Part shown: positions 1 through 12,600 of the stretch, in pieces
Numbering within the stretch: position 1 is the first letter of the stretch
How the letters are laid out: every line of letters begins with the position of its first letter
Assembly (NCBI RefSeq): GCF_021462225.1
Contig: NC_061794.1
Location: 39,990,914-40,054,913 of the forward strand
Source of the DNA: Girardinichthys multiradiatus
Taxonomy: Eukaryota > Chordata > Actinopteri > Cyprinodontiformes > Goodeidae
DNA length: 64,000 bases
Reading direction: 5' to 3'
Made by a program: the position numbers and the translations under genes
Notes under the pieces: model-generated
Seen by the model: the letters and a program-made list of their open reading frames with translations, nothing else
What the model was told of the DNA's origin: nothing
Database searches by the model: none

Positions 1-617
1 TAACAGTCCGCAGGGCTTTCCCCTGCCGCTGCCTCGCCACACGTTCAGCGGTCATCCAATCATTTGCTGGAGTTTCTGCTCCTTTCTTGTCTTTCCCTCA
101 GCTGTAATCTCTGAAGCCTGACTCCTGTTTTCATGTCAACAAAGATATCTTGTATCTTAGAGCGTATTCTAAGCTGAAGGATCCCAACCTCCCTCCTTCT
201 CCTTTCTTTGTGATCATATGCGGCGGTTTGCTGGGTGGTGTGGTATGTGGTGAAACGTGGTTCACCACATAGAGCTGTGTTGTGGGACATGGATGAGAAC
301 TGGCAGCTGTGCGCTTAGGATCGTCTCTAGTTCGCGCTCCAAGCTGCTACCTGCTCATTGTTTCCATGCGTGTTTGTATATCAGGACAGCTGATTTTTGG
401 GACTGTCTGAGCTGCCGCCCAGGTGTTCTTTGGCTGGTGGATGGCAGACTGGTGGAATGTGTGAGTCACGCCACATGTTGCATCCTGCTGCACAAGTCCT
501 GTTTACGAATATGTGATTTTAGTTTGCTTTCTTTTCATATGTTGAATGAGTCAGAACGTCTTGCCATCTGCAGCCACATTACATTAACTCATTATCACTT
601 GTTTGTTTATCTTTCAG
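1..617 (+). other. itga5 intron, left edge of window
   Basis: The first 617 bases precede a pyrimidine-rich acceptor (ttatctttcag). I see no integrin-like coding sequence here. The open frame at 257-649 is a chance frame that runs through the splice acceptor. Confidence 0.7.
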
Positions 618-685
618 GTTCAGATTCTGTTGGACTGCGGAGAGGATAACGTCTGTGTTCCTGACTTAAAGCTGGCAGTCCATAG
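618..685 (+). CDS. itga5: itga5 exon ([14 protein letters not shown])
   Basis: The acceptor ctttcag precedes the exon and the donor gtaagt follows. It encodes [22 protein letters not shown] and ends with two bases of a split codon. The motif is highly conserved where the integrin alpha thigh/calf-1 boundary begins. Confidence 0.93.
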
Positions 686-3600
686 GTAAGTCCACTCACA
701 TCCTTGTCTGATATGGATTTTAGAAAATCAATATTCATGGAGAACTGTGAAAAAATATTAATACCCATTGTACATTTTAACAATTTATGATACAAACTTC
801 ATTGTACATTTTGATGTTGTGAATTTTGGAGTGAAAGGAAATACATTCTTTACAAATAAATTTCCTAAAAGTGTGGTTTTCATTCTATTCCCTGAGCCAA
901 TGCTTTTGCTGCAAGTCTTTTTGGGTCTCTACCACCTTTGCACATCTACACACTGAAATTCTTGCCCATTCTTCTTTGCAAGATAACGCCAACTCAGTCA
1001 GAGTGGATAGAAGCATCTTCCCAAAGCTTTTCAATCAGATTTTGATCTAGACTTTGCTGTGGCGTTTCCAACATATAAATATACTTGGACTTAAACAATT
1101 CTATTGTAACAAGTTTTCTTCCAGTATTGACACACATTTAACTTAATCAAACTACTCATTAACTCTGACCAACTTCTCTTTCCCTCCTGAAAAACAGCAG
1201 CCTACAGTATAATGCTTCCACCACCATATTCCACTGTGAGGGCGGTGTGTGGAAATTTGGTCTCATCTGACCAGAACACCTTCTTTCACGTTTGCTGTGT
1301 CTCATATGGCCTTTGGCAAACTGCAAAGGAGAACTCTTAAAACATTCTTCTTACCGCTTTTCCATAAAAGCCGGATTTGTGGACTAAAAGTTGTCCTATC
1401 AACAGCGTCTCCCTCCTGAGCTTTGGATCTTTGCAGTTCCTTCATAAGTACCATGGGCCTCTGGCTACTTTTGTGATTAGTAGTCTCCTTCACTGGCTTT
1501 TGGTTGTAGGAGGATTTCCATGTCTTCATAGGTTAACCCATTGTTAGGTCATACTTTTTAGATTTTCAGATGATAGATTGTTTGCTCAGGATTTTGCTAG
1601 AGTAAAGGAGGATGAATGCAAATGCACGTCACTATTTTTAGATTTTTTTTTGTACAAGATTAAGAAAACCTTCAATTCACTTAATTCAGATTATTTATGT
1701 AGCGCCAATTCACAACACACGTTGTCTCAAGGCACTTCACAAAAGTCAGGTACAGACATTCCACCTAATCCTAATCATTGAACGGTGCAGTCAGATTCAG
1801 TTATTTATTCAAATTGGATAAAAAGTTTTTCTATCTAAGGAAACCCAGCAGATTGCATCGAGTCAGAGACTTGTAGCAGTCACTCCTCCTGGATGAGCTT
1901 GTAGAGACAGTGGACAGTCACTGTCTCTACCTTGTATCCTTTTCTGTCCACTTCACAATTATGTCATATTTTGCGCTGATCTGTCATAAAATATATTGAA
2001 GTTTGTAGCTGTAACCAAATAAAATGTGAAAAGTTTCAGAGGCCGTGAATACTTTAGTCAGTAATTGTACTCTGTAAACTCTGAACAAGGTCACTCTGAA
2101 CTCTTGACGTGTGCAAACAGGACCTTAACCTTAAATACAGCTGGTTTTTGTTTCATTTAGCATGCCAGAAATCGAGTTTTAATGGTCATAACATCATACA
2201 GTGATATGACACCATTCCATAGAAACAAGTACCACTTTTCTCCTTGTAGCAAACAGAAGATGGAGGAGATAAAGTGGTGTGTTTGGATAGCTGTTTACCA
2301 GAGAGCAACCAAGAAATCTGTTTGCATTTTCCTTAAAAATAACTGCCTTCTCGATGCTCCCTTCTCTGCTCTGTCATTTTGATCTCACATTCCTATATTT
2401 ATCTCCCATCTGTGATCATTTTCCCCTGTATACATATGGCTGGATATGTAATAATGCATTGGCGATTGTGATTAGTGCTATTAAAATAGTCCCTTGTTGT
2501 TTCTGTCTGCTCTGTAGTAAATCATAGAAAGCTAATTGTAGTTAGAGGAGCCGACAGGATGACAAAGATTTAGTAAAATGTGCGGCAAAAAGTATTTAAC
2601 ATTCCCTAGGATGTTGTTTTTATATGTTCTGCAGCCAAATCACATAACCTATTGGATGGGGGATCTGTTGCAGAAGCTTTAGGGTTTTTGGTGTTTTTAG
2701 TTGTCAGCTTTCATTTCGTTTTTAAATTGTGATGCCAGTGGGTTGGACTCAGACTACGCTTGAAGCTTAGGCTAGCAGAGGATCAGATGTTTTTATTCAT
2801 GAGAGGAGGCTGTAATTAGAAAAGTTTGCACCTCTTCCAATTCTCACTGTTTTAAACCATGGTGAGCAAGAGAAAGTAGGGAATAGCGGCGGGTGTTGTG
2901 CTGCATGAATGACTATTACCATAACATAAATTTTTTTTTACTGTAGTAGGATTCGTGAGATTAATTCATTGATGTTCTTTCCATCTTTGACATGCTGCTC
3001 ACTGTGCCTCTAATCTTGTCTACAACCAACAAACACTTTGAAAACATCTTACTTCTTACACTCTTATGAGCCTAGTATACCCTAACCTCTGCTTGTTTCT
3101 GTAACAAGTTCAATAATTTAACCTATCAATCATTTTTTCTTCTCTTGGGCCCTCAGTGACAGGAAGGAAGTCTATCTTGGCGATGACAACTCGCTGACCT
3201 TAACTTTCAACGCCAGGAACGAGGGAGAGGGAGGAGCGTACGAGGCAGAGCTGTATGTTGCGTTGCCCCCTGAGGCAGATTACAGCGGTATTGCCCGTAA
3301 CAATGAGGTGAGAGGGAAACGCTTAAAAAAAATCCAGAGTGTAGAATCTCAAACTTTCTGAGACTAATGGGTTGAATGTGTCTTTTTTGTTTCTCCAGAG
3401 CCTCACCCAACTTACCTGTAGCTACGAGACTGAGAACCAGACCAGATACCTCAGCTGTGATCTGGGCAACCCAATGAAGGCAGGCACCAATGTAAGAAGA
3501 TTCATCTGTTATTGGAACATTTGATTTTTTTTACCACACAGTGTCATGGTAAAAAGAAAGTACACTTCTCTTTTAATTCTAGAACCATCTTTAGCGACCC

Positions 3601-6600
3601 AGTATTTTCCGTACAATTATTATTATTTTTTTTTTCATTTTTTAGTCATTATATACATTCTGTTGTAGATTTGCTCATTTGTTTGACATCATTGACCTGT
3701 TGCGTGACCCAGTTTGGGTCGAGCATCAACTATCGTACAGATAGGCTCAGATTTGTCTTGGAAATACAGTACTACTGTGTACAGAGGAGTTCATGGTTGA
3801 CTTATTGACTGCCAAGTGCCCATGTCCTGTGGCTGCCGAACAAACCAAAATCATCACCCCTCCACTACCACGCTTAACAGTTGGTGTAATGTTTTTGTGT
3901 CAATATGCTGTGTTTGGTTTATACCAAATATGGTGCTGTGCACTATGAAGAAACATCTTTACTTGCTCTTATCTGTCCAAAAGACATTGTTCAAGATGCA
4001 TTTTTGTTTATTTTGGTGCCAATCTGGAAAACTAAGTCATGATGCCAGGCTCAGTTTAGACAGAAGAGGCTCTTTCCTAACAATCCTTCTAAACAAGCCA
4101 CATCTGTTCTTTTCATCTAAGTGTACGGTTCAAACCTTAATATTCGATATGTTAATTCGGCCCGAATAAGCTTAACATGGAGCACTTGCTTGTTTATTTG
4201 CAATTTCTCTGACCGCTCACTGGTCCGAACTTGGGTTGCATTTGCTGGAATATCCACTACTGAAGAGACTGGCAGCTTTTACAATGAATCAAATTAATTG
4301 TGATTTATTTAATCTAACTAATTTAGTTAGATTAAATATATTGTAAATTATATTATTGGCAAAAACTGCTTTTCTAACGTCATTGCTGAAGTCTTTCCAT
4401 CTTGACATTGTGTTAACACATCAATGTAAACTCAGGAGCAGCAAACTGACCAAACTCCTGCTTTTATAGAAGTGATCACACTTTCTAATGACCAGTTGAT
4501 GATCTGCATTCAATTAACATCGTTTCACTGCGACTTTGTTTCTAGAATTTATTGAAAACAGGAAGGGTGTACTTAGTTTTTTGCAGTTTATATTTTAATG
4601 CTGGCTTCCTTTCAGTTATTAAGTGGAATCTGTGGTGCGATTTTTATCATGATTGCACCAAAAGAGTAATATGTTGTGCTATGTTTTTAAGGCATGTTTC
4701 ATTACAGTATTAAATCATAAATTGCTGATGCTTGTATGATGCATTGCTTTTGTGGGGGTGGGCGGAGGGTGTTGAATGGCAAGGAAAAGTTTGCTTGTGT
4801 CCGGAAAGGTTGCGACCGGAAGTAGAGACTCCCATCTGTTACCCAAGCTTCCCGCTGGGAAATGGTCTCTTTACTGACTGAGTCACAAGTTGGCACATAT
4901 TTACTGAGACTGTAAACTATGTTAGCTGGGTAGTGACAATATGACCTGTAATTTTAAAACAAGTTTTGAATGTCTTTTTTAGATTTTGATTGAAGATGCT
5001 TGATGTAAATTAACTCGGTAGCTCCTAAAGAGGGACTTTAGAGTTGAGAGTTGAGATATATTTATTCAGAGCTTGAAAAAGAGCAAGGCAATCAGCAGTT
5101 CTTGCTAATGGTAGTTCATCTTTCCAAATAACTTATTTCCAAGAACTGTCTCAAATAACAAAAGTCCTTACTATGTTTTGATTCTGTTTGTAAATTATGG
5201 TCTTTATATTTACATTCTACCTTCACAGCTTTGGGCGGGTCTTCGTTTCACGGTGCCACGTCTCAAGGACACCCACAAAACTGTCCAGTTTTACCTGCAG
5301 ATACGCAGGTACACTTTGAACACACTGTGTTTCTATAATATTTTCTGATTCTGATTTAATAGTATGGATCTAAACTCCATTATCAGCCAATCTGAATGTT
5401 TTCTTGGTTTTGTTTTCACAGTAAAAATGAGAATAACTCCCAAAGTGAAGCTGTCTACTACAACCCGGAGGTGGTGGTCCAGGCTGATGTCATCCTGCAG
5501 GGGTGAGTTCAGCATTAAGGATTCTCTCATTTGTACCTCTGGGACTTTATTCAGTCTCCAGATCCTCCGTCCACATGCTCTGATCTCCCTCCTTCTCTTT
5601 TCAAGTGTGTCTCGGCCAGATAAGGTCTTCTTTCCACCAGCCAACTGGAAAGTGCCCAAAAACTACGGGGTGGAACAGGATGTCGGGCCTGCTGTGGAAC
5701 ACATTTATGAGGTAATCAGCCACACTCTTATCTTCACACACTCATTGGGAACTGAATAGATTGGGTTTGAAAGTAGATTCCATTGTTCATTCTAAGAAAG
5801 AAAAGGAAAGAAAATGGATTCCAGATTGCACAAAGATTTTGATTGTGCTCTACCACCAATTTAAACATTAGAAAACCATATCAGATACAAATTCTTCAGC
5901 CCAGTTATAAATACGATTTTAAACAAAAATAGGGGTTGTCACATTACACTTTCATGCATATTCATCACTACAATGGACAGCTATTAAAATGTGTTTGCTC
6001 ATGTCTGTGGTTGTTGAAGAGATACTTGCATTTGAGCCACTTCATTGAACTCTTGTGTGTCGCTCCATACACTGCAACCTACTAGCCAGGCAGTGTAACT
6101 ACATAGAAACCTCCTCAACCATACATGCTGTCTCCCAGAAATGCAGCAAACATATCTTACCTTCTATAGTAGTAGACCCTCACGGGTAAAAACAAATCCA
6201 TTAACAACCACACACTAAAACATTTGTAATTCTCTGTCCCTTAAAGTGGACATCATGCATCACTGGCTTTGTTTTCCATACTACCAGTAACAGCGGTAAG
6301 GGCTTCTATTTACAGGGTTTTTGAAGCCAAAACATTTTTTGGTTATTTTTTAGTATCTTGATACTTGATATGTAGTATCTGTAAAACTGTAGTGCAGTAC
6401 ATGACATAAAGACCTGTAGGTAGGGAAGTGGATCTAAAAATCAATTGAAGATGATGCTAGGTACCTATAAATATCTCTTAGAAAAGGAAGGATTGGGATG
6501 AACTATTTGTAGTGCCAGTGGAGCTTGTAAATCGGACCAAACTAAAGATGCTAAGGAAGCTTAGGGTCCTGACATAGCTCAGGAAGAAAAGTAGGTAATA

Positions 6601-9600
6601 TCAAATTGGAAGGCCCAACAAAGACCTTGTTATAGTGTGGCGGCCTTGTTTTTTGTGTTCTTCATTTGTACTAACATATTATAAGAGTTGGGGTTGTATA
6701 TCATTGTGTTCATTGATGACTTTATTATTCATTTCCTTTATTAAATGCTATTAACACTGTAACATTTAGTTGAAACGTTCATTGCTAAAATACAGAGTTT
6801 AGCAGACAGGGTCTGAAGATGAATGTGACAGAACCAAGTAGAAGAGATAAGGGATTTTTTTATTGACACTCAGCAATGTTAGAAAATTGTCAAATATATA
6901 TCCGAATTATTATAATTAAAAATAAATTTGTTTTTGCAGCACTAGTGGCCTATAGTAGGTAGACAGGAAAGAGAGACAAAGAGAGGGGGAAGAAACATTC
7001 GGCAAAGGTCACGGGGTCCGGGACTCAAACCCGGAACAGCCGCACCGAGGACTATAGCCTCTGCACATGGTCGCATGCTTAACCCCTACACCACCAGCAC
7101 CATGCCCATATATCCAAATTATTTTAACTGCAATATTTTCACATTATTTTTTACTTCTCACTCAATGTATAGCATTATTAATTTTCTTGTCACATGTATA
7201 GTCCACCTGAGTGGATCGTGAAACTCTTTGCAAAGTACATGTTCAAAATAAAATGAATACATGTTTTTTACTTGAAGATGCTGAACTCTTCAAGCTCTTA
7301 TTTGCTTGATTTTTCCAGCTTGTCAACAATGGCCCCAGTCGGATCAGTAGCACCTTACTGGAGCTGCGCTGCCCTCTCCGCATCCAGGGTCGCTCTCTCC
7401 TCTACCCGCTTGAGCTCTTCACAGAAGGTCCCATCAACTGCACCACGGACAAAAACATGAACCACCTTAAACTCAAAGTGAGCATCTCGCATGCACATGC
7501 ACACCTCTTTGGGTCAAATGGGGCTAAATTAGAGATCCTTCTGCACCCAGATTACCAAGGTTTTGACCACATCCACCTCCTCCTCCTAGCTTCCCAGCCC
7601 CACCCATGACACTCACCCCACCGCTGCTTTGAAGTTACAGCCCTTCCCTACGCTCACAGCTCGAAGAACCACCTCATCCAAGCACCACACTCACTCATCT
7701 TCAGCATACACCAACACCCCCTTTCCAAGTAGTAGCCTCTAAGAATCTGTTGGCAAAACATTTCCATGCAGTTGTTTTTGTTTATATTTGAAGCCTAACA
7801 GATGTTGAGCAGGCATATGAGGGTGTCATCCATCTTAGCTGTGACCTAATGTTCTTTTTCCCTTGTGAATCACTAAGTATGGTGAATTTCCACGGGAATG
7901 CATGAGAGGGGAGTGCTCACATGCTTCTGACTTATTATAAAAAAACCTCAGGGTCATGCTCACATTAGGCCATACACTGACAGAAGCTCCTCAGCTGAAG
8001 TTTGTAAATATACTGAACTAATCAGTGGCTATATGTTTGTGGCTTTCTTCAGCTCCAGCACATATCCACAGAGTCTCCCATTCTGGCACTGAAGGCTGAT
8101 GAGCATCATGTTGAGAAGAGGGATGTCCACAAGACCCAGCTCGCTCATTTGACGAACCTGGTAAGATACTGTGAGAAGAACTGCCACTTAGTAGAAGAAA
8201 TTGTGAAAGTGAGTGGTATAGTGATCTAGTCCAAGGTTTTCATATGGGGGCCCAGGTTCAAACCCCAATTGTGTCAAAAATGGCATCTGGTGGAAAAACT
8301 CTGCCAAGTCTGTGTGCAAGTTGTAATGACTTGCTGTGTCGACCCCTGAAAACGGGAGCAGCTGTATAATTTTGACCCCATGTTAAGATTTTTGAAAGTC
8401 ATTGATGTTTGCTTTATAATCCTTTCACATCATTAAAAGCCCAAAATTGATTTAAGATTAATGCTGATAAATAGATGCAAAGCTCTGTGTAGGCATTTCT
8501 CAGGAGACTGGATAATTAAGTGTAAATCCATTAAATAAGAGAGGTCAGAGGGCACATACTGGTCTATCTGTGGCAATTAAACCTGCGAAGATGGGAGACA
8601 TCGGGTGGGATTTTTGCTTTGTTTTTGAAGAGCTAAGCAAGGCTAAAAGCACAAAGGGCTGATTCTAACCGCCATAATAATAAAAACTTAAAAAAAAAGA
8701 ATTTGACAAAAGAGTTTAAGATCTGTTGTTTTGATGGTCTTGGAGCGCATTGGTTATCTTGCATGTTTTCTGAATGTTTGGTGGTGATTGGTACATGAGT
8801 GGGCACAATAGATGCAATGCTGTAATGCTAATATCCACATTCCAAATTCAAAACATTTGGAACTTTCTTAAACATAAACCAGGAAAGACATAAATGTAAT
8901 TAGTCAGACTAGGTTGATGCCTCTGCTGCAGTCGCATGAAGCATTCCTAACTTTAGACCAATTTAATTCAGCAACAGAAGGGATCAACACATTGAAAGTG
9001 AATGAAACACGTGCTAAAAAGTACGGAAGGTGCAAGTATTCATTGCTGTATATTAAACCTACCCCTGCGTCACTGCGGCACACCATGCTAATCTTTTAAA
9101 TCACATTTAATCTGAATTTACAAAGCTCTTTACAGAATCTAAAAAGAAGAGGCAGGGAGGCCAACAAAAAATGCTAAAATGCTGAACTAAGCTAATAAAA
9201 CAATAAGACAAATAATTTCCTATGGTATATTTTGTCAATAACAATTATATTTATAATAATTATATTTATTTTGTGCAAACAGAAGAGGCAAATCTAAACA
9301 TTAAAATGTTAAAACATTATTAAGATGTTACAATTATAAAACCCTGAAAAATGAACCTAAAAGTCCTTTTACTCGTACTCGTACTCGTCGTACTCGTACT
9401 CGTAGTCGTACTCGTTCTCGTCGTACTCGTACTCGTCGTACTCGTACTCGTCGTACTCGTACTCGTCGTACTCGTACTCGTCGTACTCGTACTCGTCATA
9501 CTCGTACTCGTCGTCTTACGCTTTATCCGGGACCGGGTCGCGGGGGCAGCAGACTCAGCAGAGACGCCCAGACGTCCCTCTCCCCAGACACCTCCTCCAG

Positions 9601-12600
9601 CTCCTCCGGGGGGAGCCCAAGGCGTTCCCAGGCCAGCCAAGAGACATAGTCCCTCCAGCGTGTCCTGCGCCTCTTCTCGGTGGGAACTGCCTAGCTATTT
9701 GTTTAATGTGAAGAACTTTGATGTAGTCCTACATTTCAAAGACAGCTGATTTGGACACATTGCTTATATTTTTTTGTAGCAATTTGGTTTTGTCTTCCAT
9801 AAATCGATTGTGCTGTTAGCCTTGTATAACCATTTCTAAAAATGACTCCAGCCAACTTTGAATTAGTTTTCTAAATTTCACTCCAATCAGTCACCAATGC
9901 CATTAATGGGCTATTTTTACACAGCCCGTGTGTAGGTTATCTCTGCATTAGCTGAGATAACCTAAGCTGAGAGAAATTTCCTGATACTTGGCAAAAAGAA
10001 GGGGCAAAGGAAGTGTCTCATTAAACTGATTTGGATCCAGAGATAGGGCACGGTAGAGGACCATGTTTTCAGGGTTAAATTTAGATTGTCAGTGTAAGCT
10101 TGTCTATGTATAAGGCAGCAATGATGTCAGTTCAAAATCTTATTTAATTAAATTATGGGAACACCCCTCATGCAAAATTCTGTCATGAAGAATTTGTAAA
10201 ATGAAGCTGCAAGGCAACCTTAACTGTTGATGTATTTTTTCAGACTTGTGTGGCCCTGCTGCTTCAGGCATCAAGCAGTTCCACCAAGAGGAAGTGAACT
10301 GATCTGTTGCCTGTCTGTTTCAATACTCATTAGGTCTGTCTAGGTCTGAGACTAAAGGGATTGGGCGTTTGCGCTACTCCTCTCTTGGGTTTTCCCTGCT
10401 TGGTGTAATAAGTAAACTAGTGCTTTCCTGTAGGAAACTTAACAAAACCTCCCAGTGCTGGGGGGGGGGGGGGGTCTAGCTTTAGCATAGGCACTAAAGG
10501 ACAGTGTGTGCATGTTGTAAAAAATTACAGCTGCATTGTTGAGACCTAATAAAGATTGTGTATTCTACAGTCTTGAGAAAAATGGGCTGGGTTTAATGGT
10601 TGGGCAATAATGTGGCAAGTTGTGCATGCTGCATTTTTACAGTCTCATGACATTCCTTCGGTCTAATTTGAAGCAGGCGTGGAATTAGGATAATAACATT
10701 GGGCTCTTTGTTACATTTATGTGTCCTGAAGCATTATGACTGTATTTATTACTAGTTTTGCCTTATAAAATTTCACCTGCATTTACTTTAGCTTGTCCTG
10801 TTGTGGGACATTTTTGTGGAGATCATTATTTAGTACAACATTCTCTTTTTTCCCAAAGTCTTGCTCCAATGTAGAGTGCTGGACGCTCCAGTGCAACGTG
10901 GGTCTCCTGGAGAAGGGAACCACCGCAATCCTCAAAATGCGCTCACGCGTCTGGGCTGAGACCTTCACTGAGGTCAGTGGGAGAACAACCCTGCCATTCA
11001 AACTGCCTTCTTCATACATGAACATGTGTTTCCAGCAGAGGAAAGTGCCAGAAAATACATCCCACTAGTTCTTGTGTATTTTCTCATGTCAGGATTTGGC
11101 AGGATCTAAGAAGCAAATTTCTTAAAGCTTAAAAAACAAAAAAAACAAAAGTGAAAACCTCAAACAAATCAAAAGCAGAACTCTGTAACACATTTTTTCA
11201 TGCTCACTTGGCATTTGCAATGGATCTGAATAAGCTTCCACACTGTGTAGATTCACATATTTGCCTAAAGGAACAAAATTGTTGTTTTCTGGAATTGCAG
11301 ATTGCTACAGATTGCTGTACAGTTTCTTTTTGTTATTCTTGGCTTTGGTATCTGCGCTACATTTGCATCCGCATTTATCAACTGCTGCACATAGTAACAT
11401 GAGATACGTGTGATCTATTGGGAAATCAGTATCTGTTAGAACCACTAAAAGGATTGGAATACTAAAATAGAAAATGTTTTCTATGGTCTATGTCACCACC
11501 TTGTGTAGCGTTTATGTACTTCATACATTTTAAATGTGTTTTTTATGCTTGTCTTTTCAGAGAGCTTACAAGCAATATGTGATGGAATGTCTGGCTAGAT
11601 TCAATGTAAAAAAGATGCCATATGTAATTCCACCCAAACACTATCCAAGTGGTCAGAAAAAGGTATGTATTGTCTTTAAAAGGACTACTCTACTCAGCTG
11701 GATTATTTTAAGCTGAGAAACTGTCTTGTCCTCCACAGGTGGTGACCCCAATAGTTTGGAACAAGCCAGACATTGAAAACTCAGTCCCTCTGTGGATCAT
11801 CGTCTTGGCCATCCTGGCCGGTTTACTGCTTCTGGCTCTCCTTATCTACGTCCTTTACAGGGTAATTGATTCAGTTAAGCAAAAGGAGTTTGAAATATCA
11901 CTTTGTTGCTATTGAGATATGTTAAAGGGTATATTTCACCATTTTCAGCCTATTTCATTTGTGTTTGGGCTTTGAAACACATACTTATAACCCTAACCCA
12001 TATTAAGTTCCATATCTGAATATGAGAAATAATTAAAATACGTTAAAGAAAGGAAGAGGCAGTTAAGAGCACACCTGAAAGTTGCAAAAGAGTGATAATG
12101 TCAACTATGTAGCATTAAACTCAAGCATCAGTGCATAACACAATGCATAAAACAAAAGCTAAGACAAAAGTAGTGACAAAAACGTCTGAAGCTTGAAAGC
12201 GACTTCATAAAGCAAAATGTACATGGTGAATTGTCAGGAGTCAGGAGAAATCAGGAGTTTGGCCTGCAAACCTCTGGGAGTGTGGAAAAACCACTTTTGG
12301 CAAACAGTCAGTCAGTCAGTTATTTTCTACCGCTTATTCCATAGAGGGTCGCGGGGAAGCTAGTGCCTATCTCCAGCAGCCTACGGGCGAGAGGCGGGGT
12401 ACACCCTGGACAGGGCTTTTGGCAAACACGAACTAGAAAAACACAAATTCTGACATTCAGGAAGAAATAACTTCTGTTCAAGTTCTAACCAACATTGTTA
12501 CTCTAATGCCCACATGAACAGGCCAGTACCCCCATTTTTTCCAACAACCGTGTTACCAAATTTACATTATATTCACAAGATTTACAGTGGTTGTGAAAAC

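Noticed and set aside
7000..7095. Possible tRNA gene on the minus strand
   Set aside because: A- and B-box-like motifs are present but a cloverleaf cannot be closed, and the sequence continues into a SINE body and tail.
9320..9749. Long repetitive open frames rich in Thr-Ser-Thr or Val-Leu repeats
   Set aside because: They arise from translating the 15-bp minisatellite, whose length is a multiple of three. There is no start context, splice support or domain.
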